Below, piece by piece: positions 16,522 through 23,615 of a DNA stretch of 64,000 nt. The position numbers and the translations under genes were made by a program. The notes beneath the pieces are model-generated. The model was not told where the DNA came from. It did not search any database and worked only from the letters and a program-made list of their open reading frames with translations. Every line of letters starts with the position of its first letter. The stretch's first letter is position 1. The DNA is from Arthrobacter sp. ZGTC131 (GTDB lineage Bacteria; Actinomycetota; Actinomycetes; Actinomycetales; Micrococcaceae): assembly GCF_002929275.1 (NCBI RefSeq), contig NZ_PJIK01000008.1:152421-216420 (forward strand), given 5' to 3'.

Positions 16522-16900
16522 TCAGTAGGCCGCGTAGGTGGTCATCAGCTGGGCCAGGACGGGATCGGAAGTCATACCCGCCAAGGCAACGGCCGCGACA
16601 ATCATCGCACCGGATACGGCGGCGACGGTGCCTGACACGGCAGCCAGGAACTTCCAGTCCTCGCGCAGGACGCTCTGCATGGTATCGGGCAGCTGCAGGT
16701 CGGGGGAGATGAGGTTCGGCGCGCTGTCCACGGAGCCGTCATCCAGCAGGGCGATGACGCGGCCCGCCGAACGGTCGATGCGCATCGCGCTGATGTGGTT
16801 GCCGTGACGGGCAAGAAGGATGTCATGACCCACGAGCTGGCGCCGCTGGAGTGTAAGCAAAGTGTTCCCCTGAAGGTAGATTCTCGGATGTCCGCTCCAT
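16522..16900 (-). CDS. Hypothetical membrane-anchored protein; apparent frameshift near its start
   Basis: No known family recognised. The open frame (stop at 16522-16524) encodes a soluble beta-rich part (LLTLQRRQLVGHDILLARHG ... VIALLDDGSVDSAP) followed by one C-terminal membrane helix of about 25 residues (FLAAVSGTVAAVSGAMIVAA) and a short tail. In this frame there is no ATG with a ribosome site; only TTG or GTG codons at 16989, 16914 and 16908 are offered. A perfect GGAGGT and an ATG at 16900 lie in another frame; removal of one A near 16882 would join them and give a protein beginning MERTSEIYLQGNTLL. I therefore suspect an indel (true or sequencing). The convergent membrane gene ends 18 bases away. 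Confidence 0.5.
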
Positions 16901-17030
16901 CGGGGCACCTCCAATTTTACCGTCGGGTTCGTCGCGGCTTGCCGGAAAGCGGGGTGAGACTGCGCACCACGCGGGGTGACCCGCGTCAAGTCGGCGGCGG
17001 CTTCGCGCTCTTACTCGCGCCGGCTGCAGC

Positions 17031-17462
17031 CTAGTCGGCGCCGTAGGTGTTGGCGATGTAGACGTCGCAGGAGGCAGTGTGGGCAACGCTGTTCGCCACG
17101 CTGCCCAGGACCCGCCCCAGGCCGTGCATGCGCCGGTTACCCACCACGATCATCCGCGCGTCGAGCCGTTCGGCCTCTTTGACGAGGGCCTCGGCCGGCT
17201 TCCCCCGGGCCGAGGAGTAGGTGATCTTGAGGTCGCCGCCGCTCAGGTCTGTGGCGACGTTCTTGGCCACCTTCTCGGCTTCGCCCGCATCCGAGACAAT
17301 CCACCTGTCGCTGCCGCTGCCGTAGACCTCGGTCCGGTCGGTTTCGAAGGCCGACACGACGTGCAGCCTTGCCCCAAGCGCCAGGGCAAGGTCCCGGGCT
17401 GCTTCCGCCGCCTTCTTGGCGGTCCCGCTCTTGTCCACGCCTACAACGATGGTTCCGCCCAT
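17031..17462 (-). CDS. Universal stress protein, UspA family
   Basis: A 143-residue single Usp domain. It begins with the TIVVGVDKSGTAKKAA strand and helix (conserved Asp), and ends with the ATP-binding pattern G-x2-G-x9-G-S: VGNRRMHGLGRVLGSVANSV followed by a CDVYI strand. Such proteins bind ATP and are induced by starvation or hypoxia in actinobacteria. It lies about 135 bases downstream of the MocR-type aminotransferase gene on the same strand. A second, different Usp is encoded at 61 kb. Confidence 0.92.
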   Translation of the reverse strand: MGGTIVVGVDKSGTAKKAAEAARDLALALGARLHVVSAFETDRTEVYGSGSDRWIVSDAGEAEKVAKNVATDLSGGDLKITYSSARGKPAEALVKEAERLDARMIVVGNRRMHGLGRVLGSVANSVAHTASCDVYIANTYGAD

Positions 17463-17597
17463 GCCCTGCTCCTCTTCGTTCGCCGGCTCTGCGTCCGCAG
17501 CGCCTCATTGTCTCCTGCGTCTGCACCGGTATCCGGCAGCCGTTCTCAGCCTACCCCTGAGGTGCGGCCACCCTGCGGGCAGTGCGGGCAGTGCGGC

Positions 17598-18893
17598 CTA
17601 CGCGAGTGCGTCGATTGCCTCCCGCAGCACCGGCGCCAGGCGGCGCACGCCCTCGGCGATGGCCTCCGGCGGCACTGCGCTGAAGGCCAGGCGGAGCTTG
17701 TTGGACGGCTCGTCCGAGTGCGTGAAGGCGGCGCCCGGGATGAAGACCACACCCGCGTCGATTGCCTTCCGCAGCAGCGGGTAGGTGTCCACGCCCGGGG
17801 GAAGCGTCACCCACACGAAGAATCCGCCCTCGGGCCGGGTCCAGGTGAGCCCCTCCGGCATATGCTCCTCCAGCGCGGCCAGCATGGCGTGGCAACGCTC
17901 GGCATACAGCCCGCGGTACGTCTCGATCTGGCCCTTCCAGTCGTAATCCCGGAGGTAGGCAGAGACCAGCATCTGGTTCAGGGTGGGCGGGCACAGCGTG
18001 ACGGCCTCGGAGGCCAGGTAGTAGCGGCGCTGCAGGTGTGCCGGCACGAGTGCCCAGCCGATGCGCAGGCCAGGCGCAAAGATCTTGGAGAAGGACCCCA
18101 TGTAGATGACATCGTCCGGATTGGCCGCCCGCAGCGGTTCCAGAGGCTTCCCGTCGAACCTCAGCAGGCCGTAGGGGTTGTCCTCCAGGACAATGATGTT
18201 AGCCCTGCGGCAGATGTCCACGATCTGCTGCCGGCGTTCCCTCGCCAAGGTGATCCCGGACGGGTTGTTGAAGTTGGGGATGGTGTACAGGAACTTGATG
18301 TTCTTTCCGGCGGTCTGGAGCGCGGCGATCCTGGCCTCAAGAAGCTCGGGCACCAGCCCGTCGTCGTCCATCACCACCGCCTCAACCTGCACCTGATACG
18401 CCTCGAAGGTGTTGAGGGCGCCCACGTAGGTGGGCTCCTCCACGAGGACGACGTCGCCGGGGTTGCAGAACACCTTGGTGGCCACGTCCTGGGCCGACTG
18501 CGAGCCCGCGGTGATCACCACGTTTTCCGGCTTGGCATCGAGGATACCCTCGGCGGCCATCACCTCGCAGATCTGCGTGCGGAGTTCCTCCGTGCCCTGG
18601 CCACCGCCGTATTGGAGGGCCGTCAGGCCGTCTTCGGCGATGATCCGCGCGGCCGTCTGGGCGAGTTTTTCCAGGGGCAGGGACTGCAGGTAGGGGCTGC
18701 CTCCGGCGAGGGAGACGAGCCCCGGGCGCATGGAGATGTCGAAGACGTCCCGAACGGCCGACTGCTTGATGTTTGCTGCGCGCTCCGAGAAGAGTTCGTC
18801 GTGGCGGTGGGCGGACGTGGCCGCGCGTTCGATTGCATCAATGGCTTCGGCCGGCAGGACGGCTGCCGCGGCATCAAGTGTTTCGTGGGTCAC
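17598..18893 (-). CDS. Aminotransferase-like PLP enzyme, 2-aminoadipate/LysN type
   Basis: A 431-residue fold-type I aminotransferase. Landmarks are SLAGGSPYLQSLPL, LQYGGGQGTEELR (LQY-G motif of the LysN/MocR class), ITAGSQSAQDV, PNFNNPSG with Asn210, Asp238 in VLEDNPYG, and the PLP Lys270 in SFSKIFAPGLRIGW with Arg277. There is no N-terminal GntR domain, so it is a free-standing enzyme of the family that includes 2-aminoadipate and broad aromatic/branched-chain aminotransferases. GTG at 18893 is the probable start; the frame stays open further upstream but crosses a large inverted repeat. It is divergent from a PEP mutase-like gene. Confidence 0.85.
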   Translation of the reverse strand: MTHETLDAAAAVLPAEAIDAIERAATSAHRHDELFSERAANIKQSAVRDVFDISMRPGLVSLAGGSPYLQSLPLEKLAQTAARIIAEDGLTALQYGGGQGTEELRTQICEVMAAEGILDAKPENVVITAGSQSAQDVATKVFCNPGDVVLVEEPTYVGALNTFEAYQVQVEAVVMDDDGLVPELLEARIAALQTAGKNIKFLYTIPNFNNPSGITLARERRQQIVDICRRANIIVLEDNPYGLLRFDGKPLEPLRAANPDDVIYMGSFSKIFAPGLRIGWALVPAHLQRRYYLASEAVTLCPPTLNQMLVSAYLRDYDWKGQIETYRGLYAERCHAMLAALEEHMPEGLTWTRPEGGFFVWVTLPPGVDTYPLLRKAIDAGVVFIPGAAFTHSDEPSNKLRLAFSAVPPEAIAEGVRRLAPVLREAIDALA

Positions 18894-18910
18894 ATTCCCT
18901 AGGATACAGC

Positions 18911-18960
18911 CAACTGTTGCCGGGAAGGCAACAGTTGTTGACAATGAAACCCCAGGTTTC
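18911..18960. promoter_or_regulatory. Two inverted repeats in a divergent promoter region
   Basis: CAACTGTTGCC at 18911-18921 pairs perfectly with GGCAACAGTTG at 18927-18937 (11 bp, 5-base spacer). Nine bases on, GAAACC at 18946-18951 pairs with GGTTTC at 18955-18960. A TTGACA hexamer lies between them at 18938-18943. Both dyads fall in the 111 bases between the divergent aminotransferase and PEP mutase-like genes, so they are likely operators for a regulator acting on both. No adjacent regulator gene exists. Confidence 0.6.
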
Positions 18961-19004
18961 CCGGCAGGCTTTACCTCCGTTCGCCGAGGGCATGGAATGG
19001 AGCC

Positions 19005-19889
19005 ATGACACCGCACCCTTCTGCCAGCGCCCAGTCAGCCAAGGCGGCCGCCTTCCGTCAGTTCCACTCGGCCGCGGCGGCGCCGCTGGTGCTCGTGAAC
19101 GTGTGGGACGCGGCGTCGGCAAAGCTCGTAGAGGAGGCCGGAGCGACGGCGCTCGCAACCTCCAGCTCCGCCATCTCCTGGAGCCTGGGATTTCCGGATG
19201 GCAGCCACCTGCCTACTGGCCTTGCCGTGGAGGCGGTGCGGCGGATCGCGGCGGCCACCACCCTACCTGTCACGGCGGACATCGAAACCGGGTACGCGGG
19301 CTCCGACGGCGCCTTTGACGATGGCATGTTCCGCCAGACCATCACGGCGGTGCTCGAGGCCGGTGCCGTGGGCGTGAACCTCGAGGACTCCGGCGGGGAT
19401 CCGCTCACCGCCGTGGCGGAACAGGCGCGCCGGATCGGCATTGTTCGGGACGCGGCTGAAGACTTCGGCGTGGCGCTTTTCATCAACGCCAGGACGGACA
19501 CCTATCTGTCAGGCCGCTTCCCGGAAGCGGCCTTCGAAGAAACCCTGCAGCGTGCCGGCGCCTATCTGGCGGCCGGAGCCGACGGTATATTCGTTCCCGG
19601 CGCCACGGACCTCCATGTTTTGCACGAACTCGCGCGGAGAATCGCGGCGCCGCTGAACGCGCTGGCCGGCGTCGGGGCCGCTTCGGTTGGGGAACTGCAC
19701 GACGCCGGCGTGCGGCGGATCAGTATCGGCGGCAATACGGCGAAGGCCGCGTACGCGACCGTGTCCCGGGTGGCCGCGGAGGTCCTCGGCGACGGCAACT
19801 GGTCGGAACTGGCCGGAGCGCGCAGCCACGCCGAGATGGACGCCCTGTTTGCCCCGGTGAAGGCCCGGCAGCGTGACCCGGGGAAATGA
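19005..19889 (+). CDS. Isocitrate lyase/PEP mutase superfamily enzyme
   Basis: A 294-residue TIM-barrel protein. LVNVWDAASAKLVEEAGATALATSS opens the barrel; the metal-binding strand is VTADIETGYAGSD (Asp and Glu), followed by VGVNLEDSGGDPL and FINARTDTYL, the order seen in oxaloacetate hydrolase/PEP phosphonomutase relatives. The isocitrate lyase KKCGH motif is absent, so it is not a true isocitrate lyase. Members cleave or hydrolyse C-C or C-P bonds in 2-oxo or 2-hydroxy acids with Mg. It is transcribed divergently from a LysN-type aminotransferase, with shared operator-like repeats. Substrate unknown. Confidence 0.82.
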   Translation: MTPHPSASAQSAKAAAFRQFHSAAAAPLVLVNVWDAASAKLVEEAGATALATSSSAISWSLGFPDGSHLPTGLAVEAVRRIAAATTLPVTADIETGYAGSDGAFDDGMFRQTITAVLEAGAVGVNLEDSGGDPLTAVAEQARRIGIVRDAAEDFGVALFINARTDTYLSGRFPEAAFEETLQRAGAYLAAGADGIFVPGATDLHVLHELARRIAAPLNALAGVGAASVGELHDAGVRRISIGGNTAKAAYATVSRVAAEVLGDGNWSELAGARSHAEMDALFAPVKARQRDPGK

Positions 19890-19998
19890 GACGCCGGCAA
19901 AGGCGGCGCCGGAGAATGCGTCACCGCAGAATGAAGCAGGGGTTACCCGCGGGGAAGCCCGTCAAGGACCCCGGCGCTAGCGAAGGCTTGCCCGGCAG

Positions 19999-20880
19999 CT
20001 AGCGGAGGCTGAGGACCTCGGCCAGACGGACGCCGTTGACGTAAATCTCCGCACGGGTGGCACCCACAGCCGTGACGGCGGTCTGGGTGAGCTGCGCCTC
20101 GATCCGGGGGACATCGCAGACCCCGCCCGGCTGCACCGAGCCGGTGAGGTTGACCACCACCGTGGTGCCGTCAAGGTACCCGGAAACATACTGCAGCGTG
20201 GACGAGGACAGGGCGTTATAGAGGCCTGACGCCGGCGGCGCCCCCGGGCCGGACAGCAGCCGGCTCATGGCAGCGTGCAGCGGCTCCCGGATGGAGGGAT
20301 CGGCGTCGCGCACGGGAACCAGGCTGTCGTTGCAGCCGAAGCGCACGCCCGACGTGCCGCCGTCGTCGAGGGCAACGTAGTACACCGCGGTTCCGGCGCC
20401 GGCCTGTGCGCCTGCGGCGGCGCCTGCTCCGGGTGTGGTGGCCTTCGGTTCTGTGGCCTTCGGTGCGGCGGCCTCAGGCGGAACGGCCTCCGGCGCCGCG
20501 CCCACGGGCGCCTCCTGCGTGCCGGCGGACGGCAGGTCCTGAACGGCGGGGCCGTCCGCCGCCGGGGGCGGGCCGGCAGGTGACCCGAAGCCCTGCGCCG
20601 GCGCGTCGGCCGCGGTGCCCGCGCCGATGTCGGGGCCGGACGCGGCGGATCCGGACCCTTCGGCGGGACCTGTGGCGGCCCCAGGCGGGCCGGCGGCCTC
20701 CTCCGGCGGGCTGGCGGGCGGGACCGGGCGTGGCTGGGGAGCGGGGGCCGCGGCACCGGCGTCCGCAGAACCTCCCGTAGGCGCCGCAAGCGGTGTGCAG
20801 GAGCCGAGCCACAACGGAAGCAGAAGGCAGCAGGCAACAGCCCCTGCCCTGCGTGCCCTGCCGCCCTGGCTGGTCTTCAT
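19999..20880 (-). CDS. Lipoprotein with C-terminal GerMN domain
   Basis: A 293-residue exported lipoprotein. A lipobox LGSC follows a hydrophobic signal segment (residues about 10-28), giving Cys29 as the acylated residue. Residues about 30-160 are a low-complexity Ala/Pro/Gly linker. The last 125 residues match the GerMN domain: VYYVALDDGG, PSIREPLHAAMSRLLSGP, then LVVN-like VVVNLTGSVQPGG and QLTQTAVTAVGATRAEIYVNG. In Bacillus GerM works in sporulation and germination; in non-sporulating actinobacteria (LpqB-like) the domain occurs in envelope lipoproteins. ATG at 20880. Confidence 0.8.
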   Translation of the reverse strand: MKTSQGGRARRAGAVACCLLLPLWLGSCTPLAAPTGGSADAGAAAPAPQPRPVPPASPPEEAAGPPGAATGPAEGSGSAASGPDIGAGTAADAPAQGFGSPAGPPPAADGPAVQDLPSAGTQEAPVGAAPEAVPPEAAAPKATEPKATTPGAGAAAGAQAGAGTAVYYVALDDGGTSGVRFGCNDSLVPVRDADPSIREPLHAAMSRLLSGPGAPPASGLYNALSSSTLQYVSGYLDGTTVVVNLTGSVQPGGVCDVPRIEAQLTQTAVTAVGATRAEIYVNGVRLAEVLSLR

Positions 20881-21046
20881 GAGTGCACCGCACTTCCTGC
20901 CCCGGTCCGCCCGGTACATCAACGTTACGGCGGAGGGAGTCGCCGCGGGTTTCAGTTCGGCCGCAGCTCAGTCACGGATTGGTTTCGCCCCGGCGCCCCG
21001 GCGCCCCGTAACCCGTGCAGCCCGGCGCGCCCGCGGGCTTAAACGA

Positions 21047-21086
21047 CGCGCGCCCCCGGCAACGGTCAGGTTGCCGGGGGCGTGCG
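21047..21086 (-). terminator. Stem-loop terminator after the FMN reductase gene
   Basis: CGCCCCCGGCAAC at 21051-21063 pairs with GTTGCCGGGGGCG at 21070-21082 around a 6-base loop, extended by one G-U and three further pairs to 21047/21086. It lies 14 bases past the minus-strand stop codon. It has no U tract. Confidence 0.7.
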
Positions 21087-21100
21087 CGGAGCTAACTGGA

Positions 21101-21667
21101 TCAGGCTGCTGCGGTGGCCCGCTCAGCGGATGCCAGGGACTCGAAGATGCCCTTGATCTGCTCAACAACCTCGGCGTCGTCCTTCGGGTGGGTCTCGGCG
21201 AAGCGGACCATGGAACCGGGAACGGCAAGCTTGACGTCCTCGAGCACCTTCGCGCCGGCGATGCCTGCCGCCTTACGGGCCTCGTCCTGGGCCCAGACGC
21301 CGCCGAACTGGCCGAAGGCGGTGCCGACGACGGCGGTGGGCTTTCCGGCAAGCGCGCCGGCGCCGAACGGGCGGGACAGCCAGTCGATGGCGTTCTTCAG
21401 CGAGGCGGGCATGGTGCCGTTGTGCTCCGGCGTCACCAGAAGCAGGGCGTCGGCAGTGTTGGCTGCGGCGCGGAGGCCAGCAGCGGCTTCGGGGACCTGG
21501 CCCTCGACGTCGATGTCCTCGTTGTAGAAGGGGATGTTGCCCAGGCTCTCGTGGATGACGATTTCAAGGTCTTCCGGCGCGTTCAGCTGGATGGCCTCGG
21601 CCAGTTTACGGTTGGTGGAATCGGCGCGGAGGCTGCCGACGAGGATGAGGACGGTGTTCTTGGACAT
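21101..21667 (-). CDS. NAD(P)H-dependent FMN reductase (flavodoxin-like fold)
   Basis: A 188-residue NADPH-dependent FMN reductase domain protein. It begins with the flavin phosphate-binding loop VLILVGSLRADSTNRKLAEA and carries the conserved LLLVTPEHNGTMPASLKNAIDWLSRP segment that contacts FMN and mediates dimer formation. ATG at 21667 has AGGAG 6 bases upstream. The frame stays open far upstream but that part has no features of a protein. The gene is divergent from a TetR regulator, and a palindrome sits in the shared promoter, so TetR repression and a role in quinone or azo-compound stress are plausible. Confidence 0.9.
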   Translation of the reverse strand: MSKNTVLILVGSLRADSTNRKLAEAIQLNAPEDLEIVIHESLGNIPFYNEDIDVEGQVPEAAAGLRAAANTADALLLVTPEHNGTMPASLKNAIDWLSRPFGAGALAGKPTAVVGTAFGQFGGVWAQDEARKAAGIAGAKVLEDVKLAVPGSMVRFAETHPKDDAEVVEQIKGIFESLASAERATAAA

Positions 21668-21746
21668 TTGAACTCCTTTTATCAGGCCGCGGGGGTCCGC
21701 CGGCTGGCTGGGTGTTGAGGCGCTTAATGCCTTCACCGATACTAAA

Positions 21747-21766
21747 CGGACTACGGTCCGGATAAT
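21747..21766. promoter_or_regulatory. Operator-like palindrome next to a -10-like element
   Basis: CGGAC at 21747-21751 and GTCCG at 21756-21760 form a perfect dyad with a 4-base spacer, directly followed by GATAAT at 21761-21766, a good -10 element for the TetR gene whose ATG is at 21782. The position between fmn reductase and tetR suggests a TetR autoregulatory site. Confidence 0.5.
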
Positions 21767-21781
21767 ATTCCCCGGTCTAGA

Positions 21782-22399
21782 ATGTTTCTTGTGAGCCTCA
21801 TCCCAATCCGCTCCGGGACACCCGGTTCCGGCCCCGAACGCAGCGATGCCGCCCGGAACCGGGAACTGCTGCTGTGCGCGGCCCGGCAGCTGATCGAGGA
21901 GTGCGGTGCCGACGGCCTCACCATGGACAAGCTGGCCGAGCGCGCGGGCGTGGGCAAGGGAACGGTCTTCCGCCGCTTCGGCAGCCGCGCCGGGCTCATG
22001 ATGACGCTCCTTAGTGACTCCGAGGCCGAATTCCAGGGGCGTTTCATGTTCGGGCCACCGCCGCTCGGCCCCGGGGCGCCGCCGCTGGAGCGGCTCATCG
22101 CCTTCGGCGCCGGGCGCATCGGTTACGTCTTGGAATACGGGGACCTTGCGCGGGCCGCCGACCACTCGGTGTACAACCGCTTCGAGGTCCCCGCCGCCGT
22201 GCTGTGGCACCGGCACCTCGAGTATCTGCTGCGCGAAGCCGGCCTGGAGGCGGACCCCTGGCTCATGGCGATGTCGCTCAGCGCGACCCTCGATCCGGAG
22301 CGGCTCCTGTATGCCGTCCGTGTGCAGGGTGTGTCCCCGGAGCGGCTGGAGGAATCTTGGCGCCAGCTTGTTACGCGGCTGGTCCGGCCAGCGGAGTAG
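21782..22399 (+). CDS. TetR family transcriptional regulator
   Basis: A 205-residue protein with an N-terminal TetR helix-turn-helix (residues about 27-75: LIEECGADGLTMDKLAERAG and VGKGTVFRRFGSRAGLM). The C-terminal two-thirds form the helical ligand domain. The first codon may be ATG 21782 or GTG 21791. The ribosome site is weak and the -10-like hexamer is close, so the leader is very short. It is divergent from the FMN reductase gene, which is its likely target. The Gfo/Idh gene starts 10 bases after its stop codon and may be co-transcribed. Confidence 0.88.
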   Translation: MFLVSLIPIRSGTPGSGPERSDAARNRELLLCAARQLIEECGADGLTMDKLAERAGVGKGTVFRRFGSRAGLMMTLLSDSEAEFQGRFMFGPPPLGPGAPPLERLIAFGAGRIGYVLEYGDLARAADHSVYNRFEVPAAVLWHRHLEYLLREAGLEADPWLMAMSLSATLDPERLLYAVRVQGVSPERLEESWRQLVTRLVRPAE

Positions 22400-22408
22400 C
22401 GTTGCACC

Positions 22409-23467
22409 ATGAGCACCGATGCCGCTTCCTCCCGTATCCGCACCGCAGTTGTGGGTTTTGGCCTCTCCGGCAGCGTTTTCCACGCGCCGCTGATCGCCGC
22501 TGACCAGGGCTATTCGCTGGACGTCATCGCGACGTCCGACGCCGGACGCCAGGCCGCCGCCGTCGAGCGGTACCCCGGCGTGAAAACAGTGCCCGACGGC
22601 GATGCCGTCCTTGCGCTGGCCGCCGACCTTGATCTTGTGGTCCTGGGGACGCCTCCCGCCACGCACTACCCGCTGGCGAAAGCCGCCCTCGAGGCCGGGC
22701 TCGACGTCGTGGTGGACAAGCCGTTCGCCGTGACCAGTGCGCAGGGGCAGGAGCTGATCGGGCTCGCCGACCAGCTGGGCAGGGTCCTCACCGTGTTCCA
22801 GAACCGCCGCTGGGACGGGGACTTCCTGACCGTGAAGGCGCTGCTGGAGGGCGGCTCCCTGGGGCAGGTAATGCGGTTTGAATCGCGGTTTGAGCGGTGG
22901 TCGCCCGAGGTGTCCAAGGCCTGGAAGGCGGAGGCCACGGCGGCCGACGGGGGTGGGGTCCTTTTCGATCTCGGCACCCATCTGCTGGACCAGGCGCTGC
23001 TGCTCTTCGGGCCCGGGGCTGTGGTCCATACGGAACTGCTGGCGCGGCGGCCAGACGAAAAGGTGGACGACGACTGCTTCCTGGTGGTTCAGCACGAGTC
23101 CGGGGTGCAGAGCCACCTGTGGATGAACATGCTGTGCGCCCAGCAGGGGCCGCGCTACCGCGTGCTGGGATCCGAAGCCGGTTACACCAAGCACGGCATC
23201 GACCCGCAGGAACCCTACATAGTTGCCGGCGGTGGCCCGCTGGATGAAGAGTACGGCGTGGAGGACCCCGAGTGGGCGGGGCAGCTCGGCCGGGACGGCC
23301 ACATCGACCGGCTGTCCACCGAGCGCGGCGCCTACCCGGAGTTCTACCGCATCCTCGCAGCCAAGATCTCCGACGGCGGCACGGCCTCCGCGCTCCCCCT
23401 CCCGGTTGATCCGGCCGGCCCGGTCGAAGTCCTGAAACTGATAGAGCAGGCCCGCACGCTCGCCTAA
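22409..23467 (+). CDS. Gfo/Idh/MocA family oxidoreductase
   Basis: A 352-residue NAD(P)-dependent oxidoreductase. The N-terminal Rossmann motif is AVVGFGLSGSVFHAPLI, with the conserved VVLGTPPATHYPLAKAALEAG strand and the DKPF motif (Asp-Lys-Pro, catalytic Lys as in EKP). The C-terminal domain contains the FDLGTHLLDQAL motif with a conserved Asp and His. These enzymes oxidise or reduce sugars, inositols or their derivatives. It starts 10 bases after the tetR stop codon; no sugar genes accompany it, so the substrate is unknown. Confidence 0.88.
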   Translation: MSTDAASSRIRTAVVGFGLSGSVFHAPLIAADQGYSLDVIATSDAGRQAAAVERYPGVKTVPDGDAVLALAADLDLVVLGTPPATHYPLAKAALEAGLDVVVDKPFAVTSAQGQELIGLADQLGRVLTVFQNRRWDGDFLTVKALLEGGSLGQVMRFESRFERWSPEVSKAWKAEATAADGGGVLFDLGTHLLDQALLLFGPGAVVHTELLARRPDEKVDDDCFLVVQHESGVQSHLWMNMLCAQQGPRYRVLGSEAGYTKHGIDPQEPYIVAGGGPLDEEYGVEDPEWAGQLGRDGHIDRLSTERGAYPEFYRILAAKISDGGTASALPLPVDPAGPVEVLKLIEQARTLA

Positions 23468-23524
23468 TAACTCAAAGTGAACCGCTGGGTGAGCTCGGTT
23501 TCGCTCCCCACCTCCGGGCTTAAC

Positions 23525-23606
23525 GTTTGAACGGCAGCCATCCAGAAAGCGTGCGTCAAAGCGACGAAGGAGCAGCACGCGTTGGATGACTGCCGTTCAA
23601 ACGGCA
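23525..23606. terminator. Long imperfect hairpin between convergent genes
   Basis: GTTTGAACGGCAGC.. at 23525-23544 pairs with 23583-23602 over 20 bp with one mismatch. Inside, GCGTGC at 23549-23554 pairs with GCACGC at 23575-23580. TGCCGTT at 23591-23597 also forms a short dyad with AACGGCA at 23600-23606, an alternative fold. It lies between the convergent Gfo/Idh and ald genes and can serve both as a terminator, though the stem is unusually long and has no U tract. Confidence 0.6.
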
Positions 23607-23615
23607 ACCAAGAGG

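Noticed and set aside
17079-18902. A 607-codon plus-strand frame
   Set aside because: It is antisense to the aminotransferase and UspA genes, both of which have catalytic or ATP-binding motifs.
21101-23578. An 825-codon minus-strand frame opposite the TetR and Gfo/Idh genes
   Set aside because: Only its 3' end (21101-21667) is a real gene, the FMN reductase. The rest is a high-GC shadow with no motifs, antisense to two well-supported genes.
23525-23606. The long hairpin as a CRISPR repeat
   Set aside because: Only one pair of inverted arms occurs, with no regular spacer-repeat series.
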